A DNA stretch of 64,000 bases from Saccharibacillus alkalitolerans (GTDB lineage Bacteria; Bacillota; Bacilli; Paenibacillales; Paenibacillaceae): contig NZ_JAAFGS010000001.1 of assembly GCF_011090185.1 (NCBI RefSeq), positions 806,001-870,000 of the forward strand, in the 5' to 3' direction. The position numbers and the translations under genes were made by a program. Positions 42,001 through 49,402 of this stretch are shown here, piece after piece. Position 1 is the stretch's first letter, and each line of letters opens with the position of its first letter. The notes beneath the pieces were generated by a model. It was given only the letters and a program-made list of their open reading frames with translations. It searched no databases and was not told the origin of the DNA.

Positions 42001-42657
42001 TTCGACGACGCGAAGATCGGTTCGTTCAAACCTTCCTCCGGAACTTTCGAAGCGTTGGAAACGGATGTCTTCGCCGCTTCTTCGGGCAGCCACCGGATCC
42101 GGTTCGCGGCTTCGACGACGGACGGAGACAATACGGCCTTTATCGACGATATCAAGCTGATTCGCGAAGAAGGCCAGCCGGGCGGTGCCGCTCTGGCCAA
42201 CGCCGGTTTCGAAGAGCCTGCGGTCAACGGGGCGCGGTACAACTTCGAAGCGGGCGGATGGACATTCGACAGCCATTCGGGCATTCAGCGCAGCGGCAAG
42301 CCTTTCTACGCCGAGAACGCGCCGGAAGGTTCGCAGACCGCTTACTTGAAGACGGATTCGAGCGGAAGCGGCCGATTCGCCCAGACGCTCGATTTCGAGG
42401 CGGGCACGTATGCTATTGCTTTCGAGGCTTCGCAGCGGCCGGGATACAGCGGCATCCAGACGTTTGACGTCTACTTGGACGAGAAGAAAATCGGCTCGTT
42501 CAAGCCGTCTTCGAGCAAGTTCGAACCGCTTCGAAGCGAAGCGTTTACGGTTTCCGCCGGAAGTCACACGATCCGTTTCGCGGCGACGTCGACAAGCGGC
42601 GACAATACCGCCTTCATCGATGACCTCCGAATCGTTCGTACGGACGGAAAACGATAG
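39052..42657 (+). CDS. Secreted multi-domain clan GH-A-like glycosidase with three C-terminal modules
   Basis: A 1201-residue protein. The signal peptide (about residues 1-41) ends near ASAAAA. The catalytic barrel (about 45-430) has YNEPNGNW with Glu199 as likely acid/base and LTEFGWR with Glu296 as likely nucleophile, the spacing of a retaining clan GH-A enzyme; I cannot name the GH family. An Ig-like part (about 470-560) and a chitobiase C-terminal-like domain (about 570-650, with RYTLNGSDPTAS) follow. Three related modules of about 150 residues begin near 727, 891 and 1048, each with N-G/A-FE...GWTF at the start and DNTAFID near the end, probably carbohydrate-binding. There is no LPXTG or SLH anchor. 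Confidence 0.9.
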   Translation: MQNKRKLRPGRLGRAALAAVLGLSLVLPASAQPRTASAAAARTITIDPNRTVQQDFLGVGVNLMPQSLMAKTQSYGYSDAHWEVDRKRILTTQPKVARVWFQIDWMEPQKGKYTWDSAEMKAFYTYLDAFKEAGTEVELNFGWKIGSKAHGWFGIEGQDATKSAPADLDAYGRSASALLNELLNKRGYDNVKYLTFYNEPNGNWDFEAPGDQKAYYAKMAAKVSEQLKKDGLRERIDIWGPEEVNAPDWTAYMQQNAGEHFDAYSFHVYGAGYDNLDDAIKLRKDAAAGKPVNLTEFGWRYDDVSGWDSGFANNVIQAANSGASSALVWQMTGVWAADPEGDVNGGFTMWDSNVMGLRPNRAFYAASLLNRYVPEHSTVIGTKTSAADIRAAAFKTESGDYAVLVESKGGEAKEITFDFGGTNVNKTFYKHEYTDDIALEGNAIVPPVSGTFKAGRSFRDTGGETDYSFAVYTTEKPQTQVQVTPVDPYVAGGETIQLNAKVIDGSGGVAWSVLGTGKGSVTAEGVYTAPKIAREDWVAVKAQSASNPKAYGIALIKVTPMNENGRAAAPSFSLKHGIYPSSEAVRISSATPGAEIRYTLNGSDPTASSSLYGGPIILPEGSTRTLKAIAVKPGLKNSAVSSSLYRTQSVAFGPEGYEFAGYEGDTIKFDGTASVAYGADGRFVYKTLTGGAKLSDETFEGDPAPGFDKRGYINFNIPKQTPVVTVLNAGFERPGTNDAAGGPMNNGWSFKPESGVQANTSGFKPPAAPEGKQTGYLKTTDGVAGEFSQSINFPAGRYVLNFQAAKRAEYGDQTFDVWFDDTKIGSYRVSDSTFRSYETEAFEATDGRHTVRFAATNKEGDNTAFIDTVSVAPSDKPLPEAPGGEPDTAVLANGSFEDPVTAKVRWNFTGGGWTFNATSGIQRNGSDFSAEPAPDGAQTAYLQTNGTRGEFSRTVDLPAGRYKLVFQAAQRARFGGIQTFDVFFDDAKIGSFKPSSGTFEALETDVFAASSGSHRIRFAASTTDGDNTAFIDDIKLIREEGQPGGAALANAGFEEPAVNGARYNFEAGGWTFDSHSGIQRSGKPFYAENAPEGSQTAYLKTDSSGSGRFAQTLDFEAGTYAIAFEASQRPGYSGIQTFDVYLDEKKIGSFKPSSSKFEPLRSEAFTVSAGSHTIRFAATSTSGDNTAFIDDLRIVRTDGKR

Positions 42658-42695
42658 CCGAACGGGAGAGCCCGCGGCAAAATCCGGCATGCAGG

Positions 42696-42723
42696 AAAGG
42701 AGCCTCCCGGGAGGCTCCTTTTT
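42696..42723 (+). terminator. Terminator of the glycosidase gene
   Basis: A loop-free palindrome with arms AAAGGAGCCTCCC and GGGAGGCTCCTTT is followed by further T. A weaker AAAGCTT/AAGCTTT hairpin at about 42749-42771 may serve the convergent small membrane-protein genes. Confidence 0.9.
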
Positions 42724-42783
42724 GACGTCCGTACGCGAAAAAAGCTTCCCCCTTGAAGGAGAAAGCTTTGGACTCGCGTCTTG

Positions 42784-43197
42784 CTAGAGGCTGGCGAGGG
42801 CGCCGATCAAAAGAAGAAGCATGAACAGCGCGCCTCCCAGCAGCGACAAGGAAGTCAGCGAGATGCCCGCGATCGCGTAGCCCGCGCCTCTTGAACTGCG
42901 GACGGCGATAATGGACAGGATCAGACCGACGACGGAAAAAACGAGCGAGAGCGGGACCGACAAAATGCCTATTATCGCGACCGCCGCCGGATCGCTGTCC
43001 GAAGCGTTCAAAAGCAGAATGAAAGTCGTCGCGATCGACAGCATGCCGGCCAGGCCGAGAATGAATCCCGCCAGAGCCATTCCGTATCGGTACGGCCGGG
43101 GAGCCCGGTAGCGTTCGGCGGAACCGGGATACCCGGTCGGATAACCCCTATCCGAATAGGGGGTTCGGTTTTGTTTTTCCAAAGAGTTCGGATTCAA
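42784..43197 (-). CDS. DUF4190-type small membrane protein (tandem copy 1)
   Basis: A 137-residue protein. TTG 43195-43197 follows GGAGGT with 9-nt spacing; the upstream ATG has no site. A polar N-terminus rich in Tyr, Pro and Arg (YRAPRPYRYGMALAGFILGL) leads to two or three hydrophobic helices, with the marker VGLILSIIAVRSSRGAGYAI. This is the DUF4190 pattern. It is a close relative of the next protein at 43267 (shared PYRYGMALxGFILGL and SIIAVRSSRGA), so the two arose by duplication. Function unknown. Confidence 0.83.
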   Translation of the reverse strand: MNPNSLEKQNRTPYSDRGYPTGYPGSAERYRAPRPYRYGMALAGFILGLAGMLSIATTFILLLNASDSDPAAVAIIGILSVPLSLVFSVVGLILSIIAVRSSRGAGYAIAGISLTSLSLLGGALFMLLLLIGALASL

Positions 43198-43266
43198 AGG
43201 ATATGTACCTCCAGTCAAGATGAAGCGGGCCGACGGACGGCCCGGCAAAAAGCGGGCCGCAATCGA

Positions 43267-43710
43267 TCAGGCCGCCATGATGCCGATCAGCACGGCCAGG
43301 GAAAGAAAGCCGAAAGCGAGCATGCCCAGCGCGTTCAGACAGATGCCGGCGATAGCGAATTTGGCGCCCCGCGAGCTGCGGACCGCGATGATCGACAGCA
43401 CGAGTCCCGTAATGCCGGCAATCGCGATCAGCGGAAGCGACAATACCGACAGACCGACCCAAAACGCCAAAAAGTCGTGCTGCGTGGCGAATAAGATAAG
43501 CAGCAGCACCGTGCCCGTCGACAATACGCTGAATAAGCCGAGAATGAATCCCGTCAGCGCCATGCCGTAGCGATAAGGACGCGAACGGCGGCCTCCGTCC
43601 TGCGGATAAGGGGCGTAGCGGTCCGGTCCGTAGCCGTCCTGCTCGCGATAGAAATCGGGCGGATTTTTGACGGCGAACGGACCTTCTGTTTCCAAATCGA
43701 ATTGACTCAA
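43267..43710 (-). CDS. DUF4190-type small membrane protein (tandem copy 2)
   Basis: A 147-residue protein. TTG 43708-43710 lies 5 nt after GCAGGAGGTC; upstream codons lack a site. The same layout as its neighbour: an acidic and Pro/Tyr-rich N-terminus (DGYGPDRYAPYPQDGGRRSR), then helices with TGLVLSIIAVRSSRGAKFAI. A TATAAT box on the minus strand (rc of 43754-43759) with a 4/6 -35 match 18 nt away (TCGTCA) is a likely promoter for both copies. Function unknown; duplication suggests a dosage or heteromeric role. Confidence 0.83.
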   Translation of the reverse strand: MSQFDLETEGPFAVKNPPDFYREQDGYGPDRYAPYPQDGGRRSRPYRYGMALTGFILGLFSVLSTGTVLLLILFATQHDFLAFWVGLSVLSLPLIAIAGITGLVLSIIAVRSSRGAKFAIAGICLNALGMLAFGFLSLAVLIGIMAA

Positions 43711-43832
43711 GATAGACCTCCTGCAATAGGGTAGCCGAATGGCTTTCCGAACTATTATACAAGAAAATAGGCGTTTATGACGATCAAAATGCGGGATTCG
43801 GCAATTATGCTTACTTTTACATAATATTTTTC

Positions 43833-43861
43833 TTGACACTGACCCATTGGTCATCTAACCT
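43833..43861 (+). promoter_or_regulatory. Sigma-A promoter with inverted-repeat operator for the DHA2 exporter
   Basis: TTGACA (43833-43838), 17 nt, TAACCT (43856-43861). The spacer contains TGACC-CATT-GGTCA (43840-43853), a perfect dyad of the kind bound by TetR-family repressors of drug pumps. No TetR gene is adjacent, so the repressor must be encoded elsewhere. Confidence 0.75.
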
Positions 43862-43945
43862 TTAAATGATTTGCATAAGCCGCCTTTCCCTGCTGCCGCA
43901 GGGGAATGGCGGTTAAGAACCTTATATGAAAAAGGCGGGGACGAA

Positions 43946-45436
43946 ATGAAAACAATCAATACGAAGTGGGTCGTGGCAGGCCTGCTGCTCAGCATCTTGA
44001 TGGCCGCGATGGACAACACGATCGTCGCCACCGCCATGGGGACGATCGTTGCCGATCTCGGAGGGCTGAGCCAATTCGTTTGGGTCACGTCCGCTTATAT
44101 GGTCGCCACGATGGCGGGTATGCCGATCTTCGGCAAGTTGTCCGATATGTACGGACGCAAACGCTTCTTCGTCTTCGGCTTGATCGTCTTCCTGCTCGGC
44201 TCGGCGCTGTGCGGACTGGCGCAGACGATGACGCAGCTCAGTCTTTTCCGCGCGGTTCAGGGGATCGGGGGAGGAGCGCTGATGCCTATCGCCTTCACGA
44301 TTATTTTCGACATGTTCCCGCCCGAGAAGCGGGGCAAGATGACAGGCATGCTGGGCGCGGTATTCGGTCTTTCCAGCGTCCTGGGTCCTCTGCTGGGCGC
44401 CTACATTACCGACACGGTCGGTTGGCATTGGGTATTCTACGTCAACGTGCCGATCGGCGTTTTGGCGCTGATCTTCATTGTCGTCTTCTACAAGGAGTCC
44501 GCGGTTCACCAGAAGCAGCAGATCGACTGGACGGGCGCCGTCACGCTCGTCGTTTCGATCGTGGCGTTGATGTTCGCGCTGGAACTGGGCGGCGAAGACG
44601 GCTACGGCTGGGCTTCGCCGAACATCTTGGCGCTGTTTGCGATCTTTGCGCTGTTTTTTGCGGCATTCGTCTGGGCCGAACGCAGGGCGGCCGACCCGAT
44701 TCTCCCGTTCTGGCTGTTCAAACGCCGTTTGTTCGCTTCGTCGCAGGTTCTGGCATTCCTGTACGGCGCCACTTTCATTATTTTGACCGTCTACATTCCG
44801 CTGTTCGTGCAGGCGGTATACGGCGGTTCCGCGACCAACGCGGGACTGATCTTGACGCCGATGATGCTCGGTTCGGTCGCGGGCAGCGCGCTGGGCGGCA
44901 TTTTCCAGACGAAAATCCCGTTCCGGCGCCTGATGACCGTCTCCGTCATTTCGTTTTTTGCGGGGATGGCGCTGCTCGCGTTCATGTCGCCGGACACGTC
45001 CCGCGTGCTGCTGACCGTCTACATGGTGCTGGCGGGCTTCGGCGTCGGCTTCTCGTTCTCGATGCTTCCGACCGCCTCGATGCATAATTTGGAGCCGAGA
45101 TACCGCGGAACGGCAAATTCGACGAACTCGTTCCTGCGTTCGTTCGGCATGACGCTCGGCATCACGATCTTCGGCGCGATCCAAAGCAGCGTGTTGGCGA
45201 GCCGTCTGAAGGAGGCGTTTGCCGGAGAAGAAGGCGGAGCATCGGCTTTCGGAGGAGGAGATCTGCGGCAGGTGTTCCAGTCCGAGGTACGCTCCCGGAT
45301 TCCGACGGAAGTGCTGGACAAAATCGTCGACGCGATGTCCGATTCCATTACGTCCATGTTCCTGTACGCGCTGATTCCGATCGCGCTTGCGGCGGTAGCT
45401 GTAGCGTTCATGGGCAAGGATAAAGCGGGTTCGTAA
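43946..45436 (+). CDS. Major facilitator drug exporter, DHA2 (14-helix) family
   Basis: A 496-residue membrane protein with about 14 hydrophobic segments. ATG 43946 follows AAAAAGGCGGGG. DHA2 markers: LDxTIVNVAL-like AAMDNTIVATAMGTIVADLG in helix 1, FGKLSDMYGRKRFFVFGLIV in the 2-3 loop (motif A), RAVQGIGGGALMPIAFTIIF (motif B), and GLSSVLGPLLGAYITDTVGW (motif C). These proteins export cationic drugs or dyes by proton antiport. The operator in its promoter suggests inducible expression. The gene is monocistronic and ends at a terminator at 45479. Confidence 0.94.
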   Translation: MKTINTKWVVAGLLLSILMAAMDNTIVATAMGTIVADLGGLSQFVWVTSAYMVATMAGMPIFGKLSDMYGRKRFFVFGLIVFLLGSALCGLAQTMTQLSLFRAVQGIGGGALMPIAFTIIFDMFPPEKRGKMTGMLGAVFGLSSVLGPLLGAYITDTVGWHWVFYVNVPIGVLALIFIVVFYKESAVHQKQQIDWTGAVTLVVSIVALMFALELGGEDGYGWASPNILALFAIFALFFAAFVWAERRAADPILPFWLFKRRLFASSQVLAFLYGATFIILTVYIPLFVQAVYGGSATNAGLILTPMMLGSVAGSALGGIFQTKIPFRRLMTVSVISFFAGMALLAFMSPDTSRVLLTVYMVLAGFGVGFSFSMLPTASMHNLEPRYRGTANSTNSFLRSFGMTLGITIFGAIQSSVLASRLKEAFAGEEGGASAFGGGDLRQVFQSEVRSRIPTEVLDKIVDAMSDSITSMFLYALIPIALAAVAVAFMGKDKAGS

Positions 45437-45478
45437 ACGCCGGAAGAAGAACGGGCGCTACTTTCTTCGCATCAAATC

Positions 45479-45520
45479 AAAAGGCTGCACCGCATTGTTC
45501 GACATGCGTGCAGCCTTTTT
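45479..45520. terminator. Terminator after the DHA2 exporter gene
   Basis: The arms AAAAGGCTGCAC (45479-45490) and GTGCAGCCTTTT (45508-45519) are followed by T. The A-rich left flank makes it usable for the convergent gene at 45556 too. Confidence 0.92.
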
Positions 45521-45555
45521 GGGATTTCTTTTTCGGCGCGGAGCCTTTGAACGGG

Positions 45556-45930
45556 TCACCGGGACTCCGTACCGCCGTTCAGCAGGAGAACGACGAGACG
45601 GGCGGATGCCGGAAGAGGGGCCGCCGCGTTCGCGAACATGCTCAGGAAGCGCACGGCGCCGTCCGTTTCCGAAAGGCGAAGATCGCTGCCGCTAAAGCCG
45701 CCCGAGATTCCGCCGAAGCTGAAGGCGAAATCGCCGATCGGAATCTGCGCGGGTTCGTGCGGCTTGCTGAGGCCGTAAACGTCTTCCAGCCGCTGCAGTT
45801 CGCTCGCGGGCGGAAGCTCCGGCAGCCGCTCCGCCGCATGGACGTTCGGAATTTCGCCCGGTGCGCCGGGCAGCATGGTCACCGCTGTCATCGCTGCCGC
45901 AAGCAAAAGAGAAACGGCGTACTTGTTCAT
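45556..45930 (-). CDS. Small secreted protein of unknown function
   Basis: A 124-residue protein. Its ATG (45928-45930) overlaps the stop of the 567-residue gene as ATGA, with AAAGGAGGAAC about 9 nt before. The N-terminus is a signal peptide (NKYAVSLLLAAAMTAVTMLP, cleavage near VHAA). The remainder is short, Pro- and Gly-rich (IPIGDFAFSFGGISGGFSGS), with no cysteine and no anchor. Coupling to a large cytoplasmic protein of unknown function is unusual and is the main clue to its role. I recognise no family. Confidence 0.65.
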   Translation of the reverse strand: MNKYAVSLLLAAAMTAVTMLPGAPGEIPNVHAAERLPELPPASELQRLEDVYGLSKPHEPAQIPIGDFAFSFGGISGGFSGSDLRLSETDGAVRFLSMFANAAAPLPASARLVVLLLNGGTESR

Positions 45931-47630
45931 GTTAAATATGTTCCTCCTTTGTTTTTCGCCGCCAATGCTTCGAGCGCCGTTTTCATTTCGGGTTCCGCTT
46001 TTTTGGCCGCGCGGGCCAGCTTTTCTTCTCCGCCGAACAGCCGATGGATGACGGTCTCGCGTTCGTAATCTTCCAAAGGCGTCAGCAGCGGAATCAGCGC
46101 TTTCGCAAGCTCGGGCGTCGCGACGGGGTTGTCCTTCAGCGGACGCGCGTTTTGGCCGCCGGCAAGCAGGATGGCGACAAAAACGGGCATCGTCCGTTCG
46201 TCCAGCCCGCGCGCCTGCACGAACGCGGCGGCGTAGTCGTCGTGCGCCGACTGATGTTCGGTGTCGACCAGACGCATATAGCGGATCAGCAGCGGATCGT
46301 AATCCGTGCTGGCCAATCCGAGGCCCAAAACGGCGTATGTGCCGGGCATCACCGACTTTTCGCCGGGTTCGACGTCGCCGTACCAGGCGAATTCCTCCAT
46401 CGCCAGTTCGGCGTACTCGGCGATCAGCGGGAATAGGCCCGGATACTGCAGAGCATTGGCGAAAAAACGGTGCAGCGGCGACTTGGCCAATTTTTTCATC
46501 GGAAGCAGACGTTTCTCCGAGCTCTTGAGCTTAAGCGAATATTCCTTCGGGAAATCTTGCCGCAGCAGATCGCATACGTATTCCAGCGCTTCGCGGTAAG
46601 CCCGCTCTTCTTCCGACGCGATCTTCAGCTCGATCGTCTGCAGCACGTCGTTGGCTTTGCCTTGGAACAGATCGCTCCGGCGCTCGCTTTCGAAGCTGCC
46701 GCTGCCGGCCTTCAGATAGCGTTGCGCGGTTTCGGAACCGAGCTGCGCCGCGTAACGGAGATAGTCGAGCCGGCGGTCGCTTTCCGTGTCTCCGATCCGA
46801 ATCGCCGCGTACAGGAAAAAGTCGAGCCGTCCGTCGTCGACAGGTGGACGCTCGGCCTCCGGCTTGAGTTCGAAACGATAAGCGTACGAATCGAGCGGCA
46901 GGAAATAAAGCGGCAAGAACTGCTCTTCGGCCCATTCCTTGAAAGCCCATGCATACTGGCGCCGCCATTCGTTCAGCCGCTCCGGGTGCCCCTGATGCTT
47001 GGCGCTCACGGCTTGAAGCAGAGGTTCGATAACGTTCGGATCGGGAGCGACGCTTCCTTCGGGAAGGAAGTCCGGATTGACCAGCAGGCGGGCGAAGAAA
47101 AATTCATCCTTGGGTTTGGGACGAGCCGGCGGAGGAGAAAGCACTTTGTCGCGGATAAAGCCGTCCAAAGCCTGCCGCAGCTTCTCCCGCCGCTCTTCGT
47201 CGATCAGCGTTTCTTCCAGCTCCAACGCCGGACCGCCGTCCGGGCGCCGGAATTCGAACCGAAGCTTGAAGCGGTAATCGAAAAAGTGCGGCCCCATTTC
47301 TCCGGATTGCAGCAGCGTCCTCAACTGCTGCCGCAGGGCGGGCCAAAATTCGTCGACCAGCATGTCGTCGGTCAGCTCTTCTATGTAGGGCCCCAGCTCG
47401 AACGTGTAGGCATCGTCGCTCCAGGACAAAGGCTCGTGCACGTCGATCGCCAGATCCACGGGAGGCGCCCCCCATTTTGGAATCCGTCGGACGATCCTGA
47501 GGCAGCCGAACGCTCCGGGATGCAGCACGCTCCAGTCTTTCACGTCGTCGAGCTGCCGTTTTTCTTTCGCATAAATGTCGCTCAGCCGTTCCCAGACCTC
47601 CCGAAGCAGCCGAGCGGAGAGTTCGTTCAT
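45927..47630 (-). CDS. Large unrecognised cytoplasmic protein
   Basis: A 567-residue protein. ATG 47628-47630 follows CGAGGAGGAAACGAC; the upstream ATG at 47702 has no site. It is acidic, Leu- and Glu-rich and probably all-helical, without signal or membrane helices. Recognisable stretches include LSARLLREVWERLSDIYAKE, YFLPLDSYAYRFELKPEAER and the HEAT-like LRYAAQLGSETAQRYLKAGS. No catalytic motif is visible. It is translationally coupled to a small secreted protein and diverges from an SMI1/HEAT-repeat gene, a context of the toxin-immunity style though no toxin is seen. Confidence 0.72.
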   Translation of the reverse strand: MNELSARLLREVWERLSDIYAKEKRQLDDVKDWSVLHPGAFGCLRIVRRIPKWGAPPVDLAIDVHEPLSWSDDAYTFELGPYIEELTDDMLVDEFWPALRQQLRTLLQSGEMGPHFFDYRFKLRFEFRRPDGGPALELEETLIDEERREKLRQALDGFIRDKVLSPPPARPKPKDEFFFARLLVNPDFLPEGSVAPDPNVIEPLLQAVSAKHQGHPERLNEWRRQYAWAFKEWAEEQFLPLYFLPLDSYAYRFELKPEAERPPVDDGRLDFFLYAAIRIGDTESDRRLDYLRYAAQLGSETAQRYLKAGSGSFESERRSDLFQGKANDVLQTIELKIASEEERAYREALEYVCDLLRQDFPKEYSLKLKSSEKRLLPMKKLAKSPLHRFFANALQYPGLFPLIAEYAELAMEEFAWYGDVEPGEKSVMPGTYAVLGLGLASTDYDPLLIRYMRLVDTEHQSAHDDYAAAFVQARGLDERTMPVFVAILLAGGQNARPLKDNPVATPELAKALIPLLTPLEDYERETVIHRLFGGEEKLARAAKKAEPEMKTALEALAAKNKGGTYLT

Positions 47631-47694
47631 GTCGTTTCCTCCTCGAATGGGTTTTTCCGGTTCGCAAAGAAGGGAAAATAGGTAATTTGGAATT

Positions 47695-47723
47695 TTGCAC
47701 AAAACACTCCAACGAGTTACAAT
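47695..47723 (+). promoter_or_regulatory. Sigma-A promoter of the SMI1/HEAT gene
   Basis: TTGCAC (47695-47700), 17 nt, TACAAT (47718-47723). It lies in an AT-rich island between divergent genes, about 170 nt upstream of the GTG start. The rest of the 267-nt gap holds no gene. Confidence 0.7.
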
Positions 47724-47897
47724 CTAGCACAGCGGCAAAAAATCAAACACTAAATTAAAATTATAACATACAAGCGGGCATGCAAAGCGAACGGCTTCCG
47801 GGCATGCAGGCGGCAGGCGGGCGAATTTCGGAAGAAGCGCGAAAGGCGGCTGCGTAGGGAGTGCGAGGCGGCCGCCGATCTTGGGGAGGGGAACAAT

Positions 47898-49280
47898 GTG
47901 AAAAAACAGGCACAGTTGGAGCGCATCGTCTGGAAATTGAAGATGGCGACCCGGCGCGACGATGCGCTGAAGGAATTCGGGGCCAACCGGCACGGCTACC
48001 GGATGAACGATCCGCTAGAGCCGAAGGCGCTCGAAGCTTTCGAAGCGGCGGCCAAGGTGAAGCTGCCGACGGAATTTTCCGAATTTTTGCAGACGGTCGG
48101 CAACGGGGGAGCGGGGCCGTATTACGGCATCGCGCCGCTCGATCCGAATCCGGAGGGAGCATTCTTGAACCGGCCGTGCCGGCTGTCGCCGGACATGACG
48201 CAGGAACAATGGGAAGCGATGACGGCTTTTCTGCACGATCCTTCGCTGGAAGCGGCCGAGAAAAGCGTGATGCAGAGCGAACTGTACGGCGGCCTGCTGC
48301 AAATCGGGACGATGGGCTGGACGTTCGATATGATGCTGGTGCTGACGGGACCTTACCGGGGACGGATCGTTTACGTCGACCGCAGCGCTCAGATTCCTTT
48401 TTTTACATACGAAGCGAATTTTCTCGAATGGTACGAGCGTTGGCTGGACGAGATCATCGGAGGCTGCGACACCGGATGGTTCGGAATGGAGCGTGCCGGA
48501 GACGACGGAGTGCTGATCGATCTGTATTTATCCAGTCTCGAGGAAAAAGTCAAAGTCAGCGCCATTCAAGGCATGCATAAGCTTCCGGTCCTCAAGCCGG
48601 AGACGGTCAAGTTTCTGCTGGAACAGTGCGTGGACAGCTCGCCGGCGGTTCGGATCGCGGCGCTGGAGATTTTGGCGCAAAAAGATTATCGAAGCGCTCT
48701 TCCTTTTCTCGAACGGGCGCTGGGAAGTCCGTCTGCCGAAGAACGGCTGAGCGCCGCCCGCCAGGTCGAGACTTACGGAGAGCCGGGAGGCGGCGAGCTG
48801 GCCTTTCTGCTGGAACGAAGGCTGCCGCTTGAAGACGATCACCGCGTGCTCTGCCAGATGACTCGAACGCTCGAACGGGGAACGATCAATCCGCTCGCGC
48901 TGCTGGTGCCGTTCTTCTCGCATGCCGACCGGAATATGCGGCGCGAATCGATTTTTCATGCGGGAAGGCTTCCCGGCAGGGAGGCGCATGCCGAAGCCTT
49001 CGCCCGGGCTTTGAACGACGGGGACGAACAGGTGCGGGAGACGGCAGTCCGCGCGCTGGAAGGCCTGCCGCTGCCCGGACTGCTGTCCGAGTACAGGCGG
49101 CTGCTGACTGCGGCTTCATCCGGCGTCCGTCTGCGGCGGGCGGCGCTGCGGCGTCTGGCCGAGTACGGATCCGAGGCCTTCGATTCGTTCGAACTCGCGG
49201 CCCGCGACGCCGATCCGGAAATTCGCGAGGAAGCGCGGCGCCTGCTCGGCCGGTTCAAAGCGAAAGTGAACAAACCGTGA
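47898..49280 (+). CDS. SMI1/KNR4-type protein with C-terminal HEAT repeats
   Basis: A 460-residue protein starting at GTG 47898 after GGGGAGGGGAACAAT (an overlapping ATG is out of frame). Residues about 35-200 fit the SMI1/KNR4 fold: LEAFEAAAKVKLPTEFSEFL, VGNGGAGPYYGIAPLDPNPE, and the later ILQIGTMGW-like LLQIGTMGWTFDMMLVLTGP. From about residue 215 the chain becomes helical repeats of 30-35 residues (SSPAVRIAALEILAQKDYRS; NMRRESIFHAGRLPGREAHA; VRETAVRALEGLPLPGLL), that is, HEAT/EZ-type repeats. SMI1 proteins are common immunity factors for polymorphic toxins, and HEAT repeats supply protein contacts. No toxin gene lies next to it. Confidence 0.85.
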   Translation: MKKQAQLERIVWKLKMATRRDDALKEFGANRHGYRMNDPLEPKALEAFEAAAKVKLPTEFSEFLQTVGNGGAGPYYGIAPLDPNPEGAFLNRPCRLSPDMTQEQWEAMTAFLHDPSLEAAEKSVMQSELYGGLLQIGTMGWTFDMMLVLTGPYRGRIVYVDRSAQIPFFTYEANFLEWYERWLDEIIGGCDTGWFGMERAGDDGVLIDLYLSSLEEKVKVSAIQGMHKLPVLKPETVKFLLEQCVDSSPAVRIAALEILAQKDYRSALPFLERALGSPSAEERLSAARQVETYGEPGGGELAFLLERRLPLEDDHRVLCQMTRTLERGTINPLALLVPFFSHADRNMRRESIFHAGRLPGREAHAEAFARALNDGDEQVRETAVRALEGLPLPGLLSEYRRLLTAASSGVRLRRAALRRLAEYGSEAFDSFELAARDADPEIREEARRLLGRFKAKVNKP

Positions 49281-49402
49281 AAGAAGGGCCCGCTTTGTTT
49301 CTTCCGAAAAATCCGCGTTATAATGAAATAAGGTTCGGAAACGTACGGGAGCCGAAAGCATAAAGCGGCAAGGCGGAATCGAAAGAACGGGAGAGGGTAC
49401 AT

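Noticed and set aside
40543-42690. A 715-codon minus-strand frame with apparent internal repeats
   Set aside because: Its repeats mirror the three modules of the secreted glycosidase on the plus strand.
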